64,000 nt of DNA from Amoeboaphelidium protococcarum (GCA_023515745.1 JALECJ010000001.1:124001-188000), one strand, 5' to 3'. Positions 38,401-50,579 are shown, counted from the first letter of the stretch. Notes: generated from the sequence alone by a model not told the origin. Numbers and translations: made by a program.

Positions 38401-40782
38401 TCCAACCAAGCCTCTACCTATCTGGACTCCACTTCTGCTAGCACTGTCACCTTTAGTCCTAATGCTGCAGGTGATTATAACATTACTCTGGCAGTGTCTG
38501 CTGGAAGTTGTTAATCATCTATTGGTTATGACTCTGCTATTGTGCGCGTGCTTTGTGAGAACCCCTGTTCTGGTACATTAAGTATGTCTACCGCAGCTAG
38601 TATTGCAAGTGGCACAAGTGCTTAGTTTACCGCTTCTGTGTCTAATACCACTTGTCAGTACTTTAGCAAGTATAGATATAACATGACTGGTTTCCCTGAT
38701 GTTTACAACAACTACTTCTATCGCAATACTCTGGGTGCAAATCCTAATGGTTTAGTTGGTACGCTGTAGACTGCCTCTGGATTCACTGTTAATCCATACT
38801 CTACTGCTCCAACCTGGGCTGGTTAGTACACTATGTCTCTGATATTCAATGATGGTTGTGCTTAGTCCACCAGCACTTAGACGTTTACTGTCACCTGTCC
38901 TAATACACTGAGTTCTGTGACTGCTACTGGTGCATTCACTGCCTCTGATGTTAATGGAGTTATGTAGAGTATTAACCTTACTGCTGCTGCTAATGTCGGT
39001 GCTGCAGTTGGAACTCAGTTCTATTGGACTGTTTATGATTAGTCTAATGCAGTGGTTTCTAGTTCAGTTGGAACTAATTATGTTACACAGCTGGCAAAGG
39101 GAAGTTACAAGTTGGATCTGACAGCTAGCGATCAATGCTAGGCTATCAACAGCACCTATACACTGACTGTCAATTGTGGATCAATCCCAACTCCTGTGCT
39201 GACTTCCACACTGATTCCTGGTAATTCAGTTAATGTATCTTACACTCCATTTGATGCGACAACTGTTGGATACACCAAAGTGTGGACAGTAAGGAACCGT
39301 TATGGCGCAAATATGGCTACTGTAACTGGTCCTGGCTATATGTACTTTACGCCAAACTTTCTTGGTACATATTATATTTCGTTGGCATTTGTGTCTTCTA
39401 GCTGTGACACTAATAGCACTACCTCCATTCAGTATAATGCTGTTGCTCCTTACACTATTGTGCCTGGAACTCAGTTCACTTCCAATATTCAGGCTGTGAT
39501 GTCTGGTCGCAGTCAAGGCTTCCCTCAAGTGAACATCAATGCTAACCTGACTACTTTTACCAATACCACCTATGCTAATGTTTATTCCAATTCTTACTGG
39601 TATGTGGTGCAAGCTCCTGTATATAGTGCTTTCAGCAACTATACTGAGTCTCGTTCTATTGGGTCTGTAAATGGTTCATCCACTGTGAATACCACTATCA
39701 GCGTTAATTCCACGTTCTCTTACATCAAGAGTGTTCAGAGTAACACCACTACCACTACGTATACTCAGGAGACTAAGTATAGTCAGCTACTTGTGTATTG
39801 TTCTCAGGCTGAGTTGAGAAATGCTGGTATGTTTAGTGTGTGTTTCCGCCCTGATGTCGCTGGTACTTATAAGTTGTAATTGGCCGTGGTTGGCCAGTAT
39901 GGTGAGGTGTACTCTCTTAGTAATCCGGTAACTGTCATTGCATCTTGTGCCTCTGCACTGAACTATAATGGTCCGGCCAACAACAATTTGATGCTGAGCT
40001 CAGTGGCTAGAGAATTGACCCAGGTCACTAGAGTTAATGTTGACACTGGACTGATGGGATTGGGATCTGTTAACAACCTGCTGGGCTATGGATTTGTGTT
40101 GTATGGTACCTTGAATACGTATCCGTTCATCTACAATGCTACTACTAATACCTCATCTTACGTGGAGGTGCCTGTTCCGTAGACTATTTCTGCTAGCAAT
40201 GGTCGCCTGATTAACAACCTGGCTAATCGTGTGTCCTTCTTGGTGACTTAGAATTACTCCAACTACCTGCTTGAGCTCACCTCCACCACTGGGTGTTAGA
40301 TTGTGAGATTCAACACCAGTTTGGATATTAGTTACTCTGACAGTGGCGTTGGCAAGTGGAACTCCATTTCTTCCTTTGGCGGAGCTGATTTTGCTGGCAA
40401 TACCTCTGTGAATGCTAGTACTGCGATGGTGTACAGATATAACCCAGATAAGCGCTATGGTCTAGGATTTGTGGCAACTTACCGCGGTAATCTAAAGAGT
40501 GCCTCCGTGGCTTTCGGTAGATGTGGTGCTGCTGGTTTTGTTTCTGGTTCTACTAGTGCTCTTAGTACTGGTGCTATCATCGGTATTGCTATTGGTGCAG
40601 CTGTTGGTGGCCTATTACTGCTGGCTGGTGGATTCTTCCTATTCAAGAAGTATGGTCACAAGATGTTTAGCAGCGGTGGTGGCAGCGCTACCAAGAATGC
40701 AACCTATACGGTGCCTACCCAGAAATCTACTCAGGTGGAGTAGACTCGTCAAGATCCAAGTGTTGCTGGTGAGTAGTACTGA
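35429..40782 (+). CDS. Giant VWA/VWD surface glycoprotein (type I membrane adhesin)
   Basis: Two exons (35429-35627; 35696-40782) with a 68-nt GTAAAC...GTGTAG intron give 1,761 residues. Order: signal peptide (to QGAQS); a VWA-like domain (DIVWVINEY... RTRIIIVLASKG) whose DxSxS metal site is not conserved; a von Willebrand factor type D domain with FGDPRVISFDG and GLCGNYNSCADDD; and more than 1,000 residues of repeated beta-rich, Cys-paired, Asn/Ser/Thr-rich modules resembling PKD/Ig-like folds (several ending AGDYNITL, KGSYKLDL or AGTYKL). One membrane helix follows (AIIGIAIGAAVGGLLLLAGGFFLF) and then a 50-residue cytosolic tail. Many N-glycosylation sequons are present. It looks like a cell-surface adhesin or structural protein. 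The domains are clear; role and partner are unknown. Confidence 0.85.
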
Positions 40783-40997
40783 TCTTGATATGCTGGTGGT
40801 TAATGGTTAATTGTGAATTTTGTAAAATTGGAAAATGTGGATAAAAATTTGATGTTGAGATGTAATAAGGATGAAATGACGATGAATAATGTATTTAATA
40901 GTTGTGAATTGTGTTACAGCTTCAGATTTTCCTAATTCCAGTTTTAAGATGATGATAAGTGTATGAGTTCAGACAACAATTCTCTATTTAATATACT

Positions 40998-41285
40998 TCA
41001 AGGCAATGGACCAGTTTTTAGAAATACCTTATGAAGGTACGCGTTTAATCGCTCATTATCAACGGCCGGAGTAGATTAAACCGTGTTGAGGCACCGCTGC
41101 AAACTTTGAGCTAATAGAGCACACGATGCACTGTCCACACTATGCGATTTCCAGCACTAGAACAGAGCATCCATCTCAGCACCGCACTATTATTACTATT
41201 TACCGCCTTTAACTCCACCTTTCGATCCAGACCGTCGCGCTCCTCCAATTACACCAGAGGATGACGCGTTATTCTTCAATCTCAT
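40998..41285 (-). CDS. MRP10: Mitochondrial ribosomal protein mS37 (Mrp10/CHCHD1-like, twin CX9C)
   Basis: A 95-residue minus-strand protein with a basic Gly/Ser/Lys N-terminus and a CHCH domain: CGAEMDALFQC then CALLAQSLQRC, two CX9C motifs forming a helical hairpin. EMDALFQCW and the second-helix SLQRCL match Mrp10/CHCHD1 (mS37), a small-subunit mitoribosome protein imported through the Mia40 pathway. The neighbouring evidence (Tim9 at 19759) is consistent. Other twin CX9C proteins such as Cox17/Cmc types are possible but fit less well. Divergent from the MPN gene. Confidence 0.75.
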
Positions 41286-41590
41286 TGGGATATCTCTACA
41301 CATTTCAGATTATTATTATTATTTTAATCAGTACTTTTATCAGACGCATTATTAGCGGTGCAAGTCTTACTTCTTCATGGCACTTGGATTGTTATTCAGA
41401 TATCTACGAAATATAAATTGAACGTTTCGCTCGTAAAAAACACAGTGATGAAGGTAAAAATTCCAAAGTCGCGCTTTGAATAAACTCTGTTAGGCAAAAC
41501 TCTCGAGTTCTCCATCGTTCGTTTCTTCCGGTTGAAGTCTTTAAGTAATTATACGAAGATTGTATTAGAATAGGATCATCAACTTTTATA
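41286..41590. other. Divergent intergenic region between mS37 and MPN-protein genes
   Basis: A 305 bp spacer. A TCGCGC word lies near 41470. AT-rich, no gene supported. Confidence 0.3.
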
Positions 41591-42559
41591 ATGTCAGTGT
41601 CCCAAGTTGTAGTATCTCCTCAAGTTCTTTTTGAGATTAGTAATCATTTACAGTATGTGAAATCGAATAATATTGACTCTAAGAATGCTGAGAGTGAGTG
41701 TAATAATAGTTGTTGTCTTGGAGTACTGCTTGGAAATGTGCTGAATTAAGATTCTGATTAATATCAAGTTACAGCTTGCTTCCAACTTCCATGCAAAACT
41801 GGTGATAAAGATACTATAGAGTCTAGTGAATAATGGCGTGCCACTTGTTAAAGTATAATTGAATTTCACCTGCAACACAATGAATCGCTGACAGTTCTTG
41901 GTCTATACTCATGTCCCACTTTATCCACTGATAGTGCGAATAGCAATTCAGTGTACAGTAAACTTATTTAAGAGCTTGGCGGTATTATTATGAATTATTA
42001 AAAGGCCAAAGTACACTAACCTTTACTGCTTATAAATTGCTAATTCTCTAGCAGAGATGGACTCTCACTTGATACCAATGTACTATCATAGGATGGCTTA
42101 ACCATGACGCGTAACAAATCAACGCAGTAATCTTAATTGGATGTGGTGGTATAGAACACAGGAGATTATTGTAGTAATAATGACATTGCAGAAAAGATTG
42201 CCATTAGAGATTTAATGTCATCGCGAGTGGATGAGGTTGAATTATTGTAATCTAGACTTGATTCATTGCGTTAATTCCACAAGTAGGTGTAGCTTCATTA
42301 ACGTTCACTCAGAAATAATTATAATAATGAAACGAATGTTGCCGGAGTTAAAGATGGAAGTACATCAGAAGATTAAGATTCTACTGAGCGTGCTTTGTAA
42401 TTTGTATCGTCTATAATGAAGGCGGCGTATAATGCTGGTCATGGAAAGGACTATGCACCACGTCGTCAAATTACTTAATGTCGTGAGTTGTTGCACTTGC
42501 TCAAAGTCTTTGAGGCTTCCACGCAGCTAAACACTCTGATTGACCGTGAATTGGTATGA
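41591..42559 (+). CDS. MPN-domain protein, probably eIF3 subunit F
   Basis: A 322-residue protein with 30 or so TAR Gln codons, ending TGA 42557-42559. The N-terminal half is an MPN fold: VVVSPQVLFEISNHLQYV, CLGVLLGNV, VTACFQLPC and LTVLGLYSCP. The metal-binding JAMM histidines and aspartate are missing, as in non-catalytic MPN subunits. The C-terminal half is helical (VDEVELLQSRLDSLRQFHKQVQ and ELLHLLKVFEASTQLNTLI), like the assembly helices of eIF3f, Rpn8 and CSN6. LGxLLG followed by V..CF.LP favours eIF3f. The alternative is a CSN6/Rpn8 paralogue. In eIF3 it would scaffold the translation initiation complex. Confidence 0.65.
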
Positions 42560-42825
42560 ACCACTTTTGAACTGAAATATATGTATACAATGTATGATTT
42601 ATGTACTTTATAGCCTGTTTACTAAGTGGCTATATTAGTCTGTCAATTCTACTACCTACGTGTGGGATGGACAGATTGAACATTGACTCCAAACTTTTTT
42701 TTATTAACCAATTTCCAGCCAATTAAGGACAATATATCAAAACATAAACTACTATAACAGCAATAAAAGGCAAGTCAAAGCATTTAGAGACAAAGTACAA
42801 ACTATATATATCAAAGAACAATCAA

Positions 42826-43974
42826 TCATTGGTAATTCATTGACATTCCAGAAATGACGTTAATAGCAATGTCGTTCGCAGTGGCAGTTGATGCAATTCC
42901 AGTCGGTCCAATTTTGGCGTTGGGATCATAAGTTTCTGCTATAAGATTATGAATATGCTTCGCCACATTGTTGTATTATAGTTATTACGACTATTGACTG
43001 GATTACGAAGATTAAAGTGACGACTCCTGCTACTGCTACTACTACAATGACTCTGTAGTCTATATGGAAGCTAGCGATGACTGAGATCCAAGCAGGGATG
43101 AGTCTGGTATATACTGAGTATTCGATCCAAGTCCATACAGGTTGCCGAGATACTTTTAATCATCAATCTATCCTTTGAAGTACGTCTTTCGCATCTAATA
43201 GAAGGTTAGAGCAGTGAGCAGAGAATCACTTCCCGCCTGATGCTGTGGGCCAACTCTCTCCACTTTGAGCTCATCCGCCACGTCCTAAAGACCACCCTTG
43301 AGATTCTTGCAACTCCTCATCAGATACTTGATGTCATAGATACACGGGAACCAGAGCCTGAGCACGTCAAAGAACTCCGATTCAGTCTTACCAAGTCCAT
43401 TCTACTTTAACTAGCCGTGGTATCCATTATTATCAGGTGTACCGTAGCCAGAGAGAACTTTGATCAGGTACGCAAAATCATAGCTAGAATGGAACGATAT
43501 CCACTTGACTTCATCCAACAGTACGAGGCCAGATGTTATCATGAGCTCAGAGAATACGGTGGGATTAATTCCATCTACAGAAAATTTCTAAAAGTCTATA
43601 CCACTCTTTTGCAGGAGCTCTATACTATCATTAGCGTACATATCCTCGGCCAGGTTGAATTTAAAATTAAACTGCCAGGTGCACACGGTCGGCGGCAACC
43701 GGCCCTGCTCATCAGCGAATGTAAGTCCCAGCTGGATGAGATTAAGAAGGTCCACATTACATCGCAGTGTCTAGTACAAATAATCCTGGGCAGTCTTAAA
43801 ATTTCCCAGCGGTCGAGCGACAACGCCGGGGAACTCAGTATCCATAGCCACGTACGGATAGTCTTGCACAATCTGGGCAATATTCTTCATTTCCTCCTCC
43901 AAGTTCTCGGCCCATACGTCCTTGATGATGTACTGGCAGTCTTTATTTAAAAGCTTCAGGAATGATTATGACAT
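42826..43974 (-). CDS. CAF1: CAF1/CNOT7 deadenylase (CCR4-NOT)
   Basis: A 382-residue minus-strand protein. The DEDD nuclease domain (about 10-265) has the first catalytic pair in [11 protein letters not shown]. It continues with [29 protein letters not shown] (third acidic residue), [19 protein letters not shown] and [15 protein letters not shown] with the final Asp. This is the Pop2/CNOT7 class that trims poly(A) tails. The C-terminal 110 residues are a Gln-rich tail (about 280-320) encoded largely by TAG/TAA, unlike animal CNOT7 but similar in kind to yeast Pop2's Gln-rich regions. With CNOT4 at 21823 two CCR4-NOT subunits lie in this window. Confidence 0.93.
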
Positions 43975-44636
43975 TTCCACTCCTCAAAATATATTGTCCT
44001 AGATGTCCAATTCGGTAATTCAACAGTACCACTAATAATAAGATAGGAAGTGCAGTGATAGTAAATGCAATAACAATTTCCCTTTACAGACAGACTACTT
44101 GGCCAAATGAACGAGAACGACAGAAAGAGAGAGAGAGAGAGAGAATAAGGGGAAGCGGCGTGTCTGTGTGTGTTTCTCGCCATATTTTACTTCCTCATAC
44201 GGAAAGATTTTAGATTTGTGTCTCCAGGCTGGTCGTTTTAGTGATGGTCGAATATTAAACTAACTGGTCCATTTGAAATAGAGAGGTAAATATATATATT
44301 GCAAAGTAAGTGACTATAGCATCATCGACATTGAGTATTACTGATCATTCATTCATTCAGTAATGATTGTCGCTAGCTACGCGAAGCTTTTTACGCGATT
44401 CTCTTGGAATATGCCTTTGAGGCAATTTATATCCATAACTTTAAACCAAACAAGGCAAGGAAATGTCCAAGTTTTACGGATACTGCTCTTTGACACCAGC
44501 AAGATTATAATACTTCTATTTAATGAATCTCCGCTAGATGCCAGAACTTTGAGGATAAGCAATATCTCGAATGTCAAACCGACCTGACTTATATTGCCAC
44601 TTTGCAACTTTGGTAGTTCGCAAAGCATTACATTGT
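43975..44636. other. Spacer with AG microsatellite and unassigned ORFs
   Basis: A 662 bp gap upstream of CAF1 and downstream of the P-loop gene. An AG dinucleotide run lies at 44125-44144, about 150 bp upstream of the CAF1 start. Overlapping frames on both strands around 44363-44640 (74 and 95 residues) are open; neither shows a recognisable domain, signal peptide or conserved motif, so I call neither. Confidence 0.3.
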
Positions 44637-45785
44637 TCACTTCATTTTGCCCTCTAAATTGATTATTTTCAAAAAAACCTAAGTCGCGTTAGAGTTGAGA
44701 GGTATCAAACGCACGTCATCCATGTACAACAAACCAGTATCCATGAATCGAATGTCAACGTCATCCTAATTTAGGTGCACTTGCACAAAGAGTTTAACTA
44801 GAGAGTTTAGCACACGCTGGACTAATTCAGGATGTTTAGCTTCAAATTCATAGAAACGCTACAGATATAGCGAACGTCGCTAGACAGAGTACTGTTCAAT
44901 AATGTAGCGAAGACTGAAATTGAGGCCACCAAAGTCTTTACCTAAAATCAATAGCTCTCGCGGAATATCTCCAGTAACGCTACGAATCTCGGGAATAAAT
45001 TCTTCAGCAAAGTCAGGATGTTGAGCTATCTGTGCAAACTGAGGCGTTTAAAACCAAGACTTGACTTCATCATCGGTAAGCCCACACACATGACCGACAA
45101 ACTATTCATGACCAGATCCAAGTTAAAGACAATAAGGCGAATCAGCACTGCCCGTCACGAAGATACCTCCTCGCTTATAATTCATTCCCCAATCAATTAT
45201 TGAGAATGGTTACTGGGCACGAATTAATTGCACGCCATCCGCAAACAAAGCTTGCACTTCATCAAACGCCGAAATGACGTCAACGTCTTGTTCCACATCA
45301 ATGTTCTCACAAAACATATCAAATAGCCGTATAAAGTATTCGTGCGACAGATTATGGTCGATTAAAGCGTCAACCCATGAGACGTGATTACCGGGCAGAA
45401 TGCAATACTTGTATTTTTGTTGAATGGCAGCAGTAGTACTGTGCAGACCTGAAAGCACAGCATCGAAGAAGTACGCGTACCAATCTACTGGAGACCCAAG
45501 GCTTTAACTCAGCCAGTCATCGCACCGCGGAATATAAACGACAAACCATCCAAGGTGACGCGCCCTATGCACCACATAATACATTATCGCGCTTTTTCCA
45601 ACACCCATCGGTCCAGCTAAATATAAACCAACTTGAGATTGATCTTAAACAAGGTGCTGCACTCGATCCCAAATTTTAAGACATTGCTTGCTCTCAATGA
45701 AGCCGCCATCTATCCACTCTTTCAAGAATTCTTTGGGCACGAACCTAAGATCTTAAGAAATTGTTATGCTAATTCTATCGCCCAT
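44637..45785 (-). CDS. P-loop ATPase of uncertain family
   Basis: A 382-residue minus-strand protein. Walker A is GLYLAGPMGVGKSAIMYYV; a following strand and loop reads LGWFVVYIPRCDDWL; and Walker B-like VISAFDEVQALF lies near residue 185. Further motifs are GGIFVTGSADSPY, a DDEVKSW segment and ELLILGKDFGGLNFSLRYI. The layout resembles STAND-type or DAP3-like ATPases and the ATPase module of fungal and oomycete Crinkler/RHS-like proteins. None can be chosen without a search. There is no obvious mitochondrial presequence, which argues against mS29/DAP3. No second domain is visible after about residue 330. Confidence 0.7.
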
Positions 45786-45921
45786 TTAAATAAAATGATT
45801 GACAATCAAGTATAAATGAAGATAAACAACAATTGATTATGACTTAAAACGTCCCTCAAGTCCGATTAAATTGAACAAAATAGAGACCAAATTTGAAGGT
45901 ATTTTAGAAATAAACTAACTT

Positions 45922-47160
45922 TCATTATTAATTTTACAATGACTGCCTTCGACTAAAAAATAACCGAGTGATATTTGTAGGGACCAGTGGTATAACACCA
46001 TTAAATACAAACGTTCCATAGATCATGAGAGCAAATCCCACGACTTGTAACCATATGAAGTCTTCCCAAGCCAGAGCCAGACTAATAAGCCAGATGAACA
46101 CAGTTCTACACGTATCAATAGTCGTTCGTGAGGTGGCAGAGATGAAGCGCGTCACGTTCAGGCCAAAACAGTTGAACAAGGCCACAGACACAGCACATCC
46201 AATGCTTGTGCCCCAGATCTTGGGATCAGATACTAATTGTTCGTACCCAGTTACCAGATCAAAGTATCCACCAGTGTCCTTCCCAAAGGTGAAGTGGAAA
46301 AGAGGCATCAGGAACAGTAGAGTGAGAAGACCAAACGTTCCCTCGAGACCGATCAACTTTATAGGAGGAGCAGAATACTTGAGCAGGATCTACTCTTCAA
46401 TAACAAATTGTAATGCCGCAGATAATTAGGCGCAAATTATGAACACGACTCCAATTGCAGGATTCAAAAATTATTGATGTTAAGTCTATACCTCATCACT
46501 AGCATCTTGAAATAACAATGGAGCCAGTCCGACCAATGAAACACCAAGCATGACAGCTAAAAGAGCAATTATGCGGTAAAGAGGCAATTTGACTCGTAAA
46601 ATCAGAAATGATAACGCGCCCGTGAAGATGACAACAGATCCACGCAACATGGAATACACCGAGGCAGCAACGGCAAGCAAGCCAACATTGACCAGAGTCG
46701 TGGCAACGATATCGCATACCGTCGGCAGCCATAATAACAAACATAAATGTCCAGTCAGCTCTTTACGTAGCATAATCTTTACAGAATCATCATCTTTAAC
46801 AGACAACTGATCTTGAAGGGTATCATCGTCATTGATGGCATTGATCAATGGAGCGGCATCGTCTAAATCATCATCATCATTATTGCAAATCGATTAATTC
46901 TGCTTATGTAGCCCAGACCATATTTTATTAAAGAGATAAACGAGCATGCACAGAAAATTACCAAAAAATACAGTCAATGTCTGCCAGACTGGTTGGGCAT
47001 AGTAGATTGGTTTACTGTCGCCATTGTTACAATCCCGGACACATTGCTTATCCTGGAATTTGTTTAAGAGCGTGTTCGCAGTGCCAGTGACAAGCATCCC
47101 AACTACTAGAACTATTGTAAATACGAGAGAAATACTTCTTCTATGTCTTGCATTGCCCAT
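45922..47160 (-). CDS. SLC35F6-like drug/metabolite-superfamily transporter
   Basis: A 412-residue minus-strand protein with about ten hydrophobic helices. It begins SLVFTIVLVVGMLVTGTANTLLNKF, then has GHLCLLLWLPTVCDIVATTL, SMLRGSVVIFTGALSFLILR and MLGVSLVGLAPLL, and ends WLQVVGFALMIYGTFVFNGV. The MLRGS-VIFTG-LS signature and the AxTLLNK start match SLC35F6, a nucleotide-sugar-transporter-like protein of lysosome and mitochondria. An acidic Asp-rich loop of about 40 residues separates helices 2 and 3. Substrate is unknown for this family. Stop TGA is 45924-45922; three TAR codons just before it are Gln. Confidence 0.82.
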
Positions 47161-47357
47161 TTTATAATCTGAAGATAGTATGATCAGTTTTATTTACTGA
47201 GAGGTTCTAGACAGCTACAGTTTGTTGAAAACCGTTAAACTTAGCATTTTGGTACGCGATAGTTGAGATAACGGCACTGTTACTTTGCTAATATAATGTT
47301 CATTGATTAAACTGAAATGAAAGCAATCTAACAATAAATGCAAAATGTTAATCTTAT

Positions 47358-48176
47358 TCAGTCGTCGTCATCATCACTAATAATGGCGCGTCTCTTTGGA
47401 ATATTGGAAGACTCTGGCTGAATATTGTCTGCCGATTGCTACCTTAAATCGTCATCATCTGACAGATTCCGCTAAGGCCTGTCTCCAAGTTTAGACGACA
47501 CTAACTTTCTACTTTGTGCTATAGCCTGATCATTATTATCGTCACCCTCAGATTCATCCTCAGTTTCCACAGCTTCTTCCTCCTCCTCTTCTTCTCCAGA
47601 GCCACCTTGAATGGAAACTTGATCAATATCCGATCCATCTTCGCCGGCATCTTGACCAAACTCGCCATCATCGTCGCTATCATTAGTGACAAATGAATCA
47701 ACAGAGTCGCTTCTATTTCGCTTTTATATTGGCTTATTGTTCTATTACTTGGGCTGTGATTTAATACCAGAACTTATAGCAGATTTCTTTTAAGATTATA
47801 CCTATACTCTACCTGCAGACTACTATGCTCGATTGATATACTATTATTAGAGAGACCTTTATGGAACAGACGGTGCTCCACCTCCACCTCCTCCTCTGAT
47901 AAACTATTCCATAGGCTACTACAGATGTTATTATTATTGCGCATCTTCACACGCATCCACCCAGTTGGCATATACATCAATCGCTTCATCGAGCGGTGTG
48001 ATCTTACATGACCAATTCACTCCACACATTCGACAGTTTACCGTACCAATCTGTTGATCTTTAACAATCCTCACAGCAATAGCACTTTCATGATTGCAAA
48101 ATAGACAAGTGAATGTCTTGTCCAGCGTCTACTTTTACCTCTTAACCGGCGCTCTAGTACTCTTTCTCTTTCCCAT
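47358..48176 (-). CDS. ELF1: Transcription elongation factor 1 homolog with long acidic tail
   Basis: A 272-residue minus-strand protein. Residues 1-80 are a canonical Elf1: basic MGKRKSTRAPVKRQKQTLDK, a zinc ribbon with FTCLFCNHE and VNCRMCGVNW, then TPLDEAIDVYANWVDACE. Elf1 travels with RNA polymerase II and helps passage through nucleosomes. The remaining 190 residues are Gln-rich then strongly acidic (Glu/Asp runs around 195-215 and a C-terminal SDDDDDD). Budding-yeast Elf1 also has an acidic tail, but this one is much longer than the 83-residue animal form. Many Gln codons in the tail are TAR. Confidence 0.9.
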
Positions 48177-48480
48177 AATGCCAATCAATCTAGAGACTGT
48201 AAAATCAATTAAAAATGATGCAAATTACTCGATATAGACAATGCTGTGCTATAAGGATCTGTGGAACAAACTGTCTAAAGGAGAAGAGGAAAAACTTCGA
48301 GCAAAAGGCAACGCGCGCGAGATGATTGATCATTGAAGGGACCATGCTACTTGCATGCTATTTATAACCATTGTGGTTGGTGTGATTTCAACATCAATGT
48401 CTCTTCGCTTTTATTGCTTGCTAAATTTTTGTATAACATTTATACTCAATCATCTAACAAGCTATAAAGTTAAATATACG
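48177..48480. promoter_or_regulatory. Divergent promoter region of ELF1 and the type I membrane protein
   Basis: A 304 bp spacer between two start codons. It holds a CAACGCGCGCGAG word at 48309-48321, the longest CG alternation in the set of recurrent CGCG words. No gene is supported. Confidence 0.4.
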
Positions 48481-50579
48481 ATGGGCAGTTAGATCCTGTT
48501 TTGTCTAAATATTACTGTGCTCTGTCTATTGTTATGTTGTAACAGTGAGGCGATAAAAGGTAACTTCTTAATTTGATCAGGTTGTTGTTTCACCATCTCA
48601 TCATCATTGATAATGTAGTGGATCCATTGACTATAACATTTCCGGAGAGAGTTATGCTCTCGGATAAGGGACTATATTAGATTTAAAGTGTCGCGTAGAT
48701 TCCGTAGGAGTTTTCGCTACAACTGAACACCTCGCAATTCGCTGAATTCTATGTCTACGCCGTTGCATACTTAGCCCGAGAGACTGATCCTGCATACAAC
48801 AGCAGTAATCTACCACCCACGGTCCTTGGTATGAATACCAGCAGCGATGGTCAATCAATAAGCTAGCCGCTACTAAATAGCAACATATCTTCTGATGTCT
48901 AGCCGTACAATTACATACGATTGTAGTAGTATCGAATGCTAAAAGATGACAGTAAGAGGGCGTTTAGATTTTAACCGTTGAAAAGCACGAGTGATCTGAT
49001 TGAAAGTGGCTTGCAGTTACGAGTGGGCCTCCTCTCTAATTAAACAACTCCATCATCTGGCAGGTTTTATATAGAGTTTGCAGTCAAGATTGAGGACAAT
49101 TGTGGTGTAATCAGAATTGATCCGTGTATCCCCAATTACTTGAATGACCCGCTAGTTTATTATTTCCAAGCGGCTCTGGTAAGAAGTAACTCCCAAGTTG
49201 ATATTACGACTAATATATCTGTTCAAGCAGCTCCGTATGATCTTTTGGGTAATGCCTTGATGAACCTGTCTCCATTTGAATCGGATTACTCTACGCCCTT
49301 GGTGAGTTGGGACGTGTTTTGGCCTTAAGCGTCTAATGATATATTTGGCGCATCTCAAGGCTAGAGTTGCCCACAATTGTCCGCTGAAGATTCATCATTG
49401 CCGCAGAGTGAGAGACCATCATCTTATAGTTACACCGTGGTTGGAGGCGTTATAGCATCGCAGTAGGCAATATACAACTTTGCAATTCGCAGAAGACAGA
49501 CTTTGGCTGCACTTAACACTTCGCAGATTACTCAGTAACAGTCTCGTTAGTTTGGATAAAGTATTCAAGATAGATGTCGACCTGTATAAATAGTTGTGTA
49601 CAACGGTAATCTCTTCAAAAACGGATCTGATTCAGTTAAGTGCTCTTAGATGCTGAAGATCATATCTCCATCTCAATGCCAGCCGTAGTTATAGCAGTGG
49701 TAGATCATCGCTATTGCTGTGGGTGCTGCTCTATTTGTAGTCATAGTGTTGGTTATTGCTGGAGCAATCCTCATTTGTAGAAAGAGGAGCTTCGGTAAAT
49801 CTGGCGTAAACAAGTTAACCCGCGCTAATAAGTCCATTAGAGTCAACGACAAGAAGCAGCAGCCACCGGTTAAATCAAAGTCTAGTCGAGTTTTATAGAA
49901 GGATGAGTAGGTGGAAGCTGGTAATTAATTGACGAAGAAGCCCACGAAGATTGCGCGTAAGAAGAGTGGCGGCGCGTTGTTGTAGAAGAGTCAAAAGTCA
50001 TTAGCAGATCCGACGGAAATTGTCAAGCATAATCCTAATGCTCCAGCAATAGGTCCAAATGTAGAAGAGAATGTTGTCCCAACCAAGCCACTGCTACGAT
50101 CAGCTGTAGATGGTCCTATTGCTTCTTATGATGGGTAGAACCGTGTAGATGGTAGGCCTGGCGATGCTACGTCTGCAGTGTTGTAGGATGTAATGCGAGA
50201 TTTTTACCAAAGTCAAAGTGTTGGAGAAGTTGTATTGTAATAGTAACAACAATAGCAACAACAACAACATCAACATCAACCTCATGAAAGTGCTGGTGCC
50301 TAATAATACTCATAATAAGTACATGAGGATTAGCCTCGTCAATACGCTTAACATCTGGCTGAGGAGCCATGTATTATCACAAGCTCTGACTGGGCCGATG
50401 CCACTACTATAGAATAAGCAGGAATTGTCGCTTACATCGATGCTCCGAGTCCAGGCCGACCTGTCGTTGTGAAGCCGCCATTCTCCGGTGTCAATCGAGA
50501 GACTGTCATAGAGACAGCGGAACTTATTCAGCCTGTGCAGCAGCTAAATGTTGTCAATGAGGACTAGGAGTGGAGTTGA
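48481..50579 (+). CDS. Type I membrane glycoprotein with polyQ tail, unknown family
   Basis: Two exons (48481-48559; 48619-50579) with a 59-nt GTAACT...TGTAG intron give 679 residues. The first exon is the signal peptide (ILFCLNITVLCLLLCCNSEA) and splits codon 27 in phase 1. An ectodomain of about 390 residues with several NxS/T sequons and scattered cysteines follows, without a recognised fold. One helix (IIAIAVGAALFVVIVLVIAGAILIC) then leads to a cytosolic tail with a basic patch (KSGVNKLTRANKSIR), Pro/Lys regions and a polyQ/QH tract near residue 560, mostly TAR-encoded. It may be a receptor or adhesin. Tail-to-tail with the nucleoporin gene, 60 bp apart. Confidence 0.75.

Noticed and set aside
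44363-44640. Overlapping ORFs on both strands upstream of CAF1
   Set aside because: Neither has a recognisable motif, signal or intron; with one stop codon, open frames of this length are expected by chance.
46025-46429. Plus-strand ORF (134 codons) opposite the transporter
   Set aside because: Antisense of membrane helices; basic and Pro-rich as expected from reversed hydrophobic codons.
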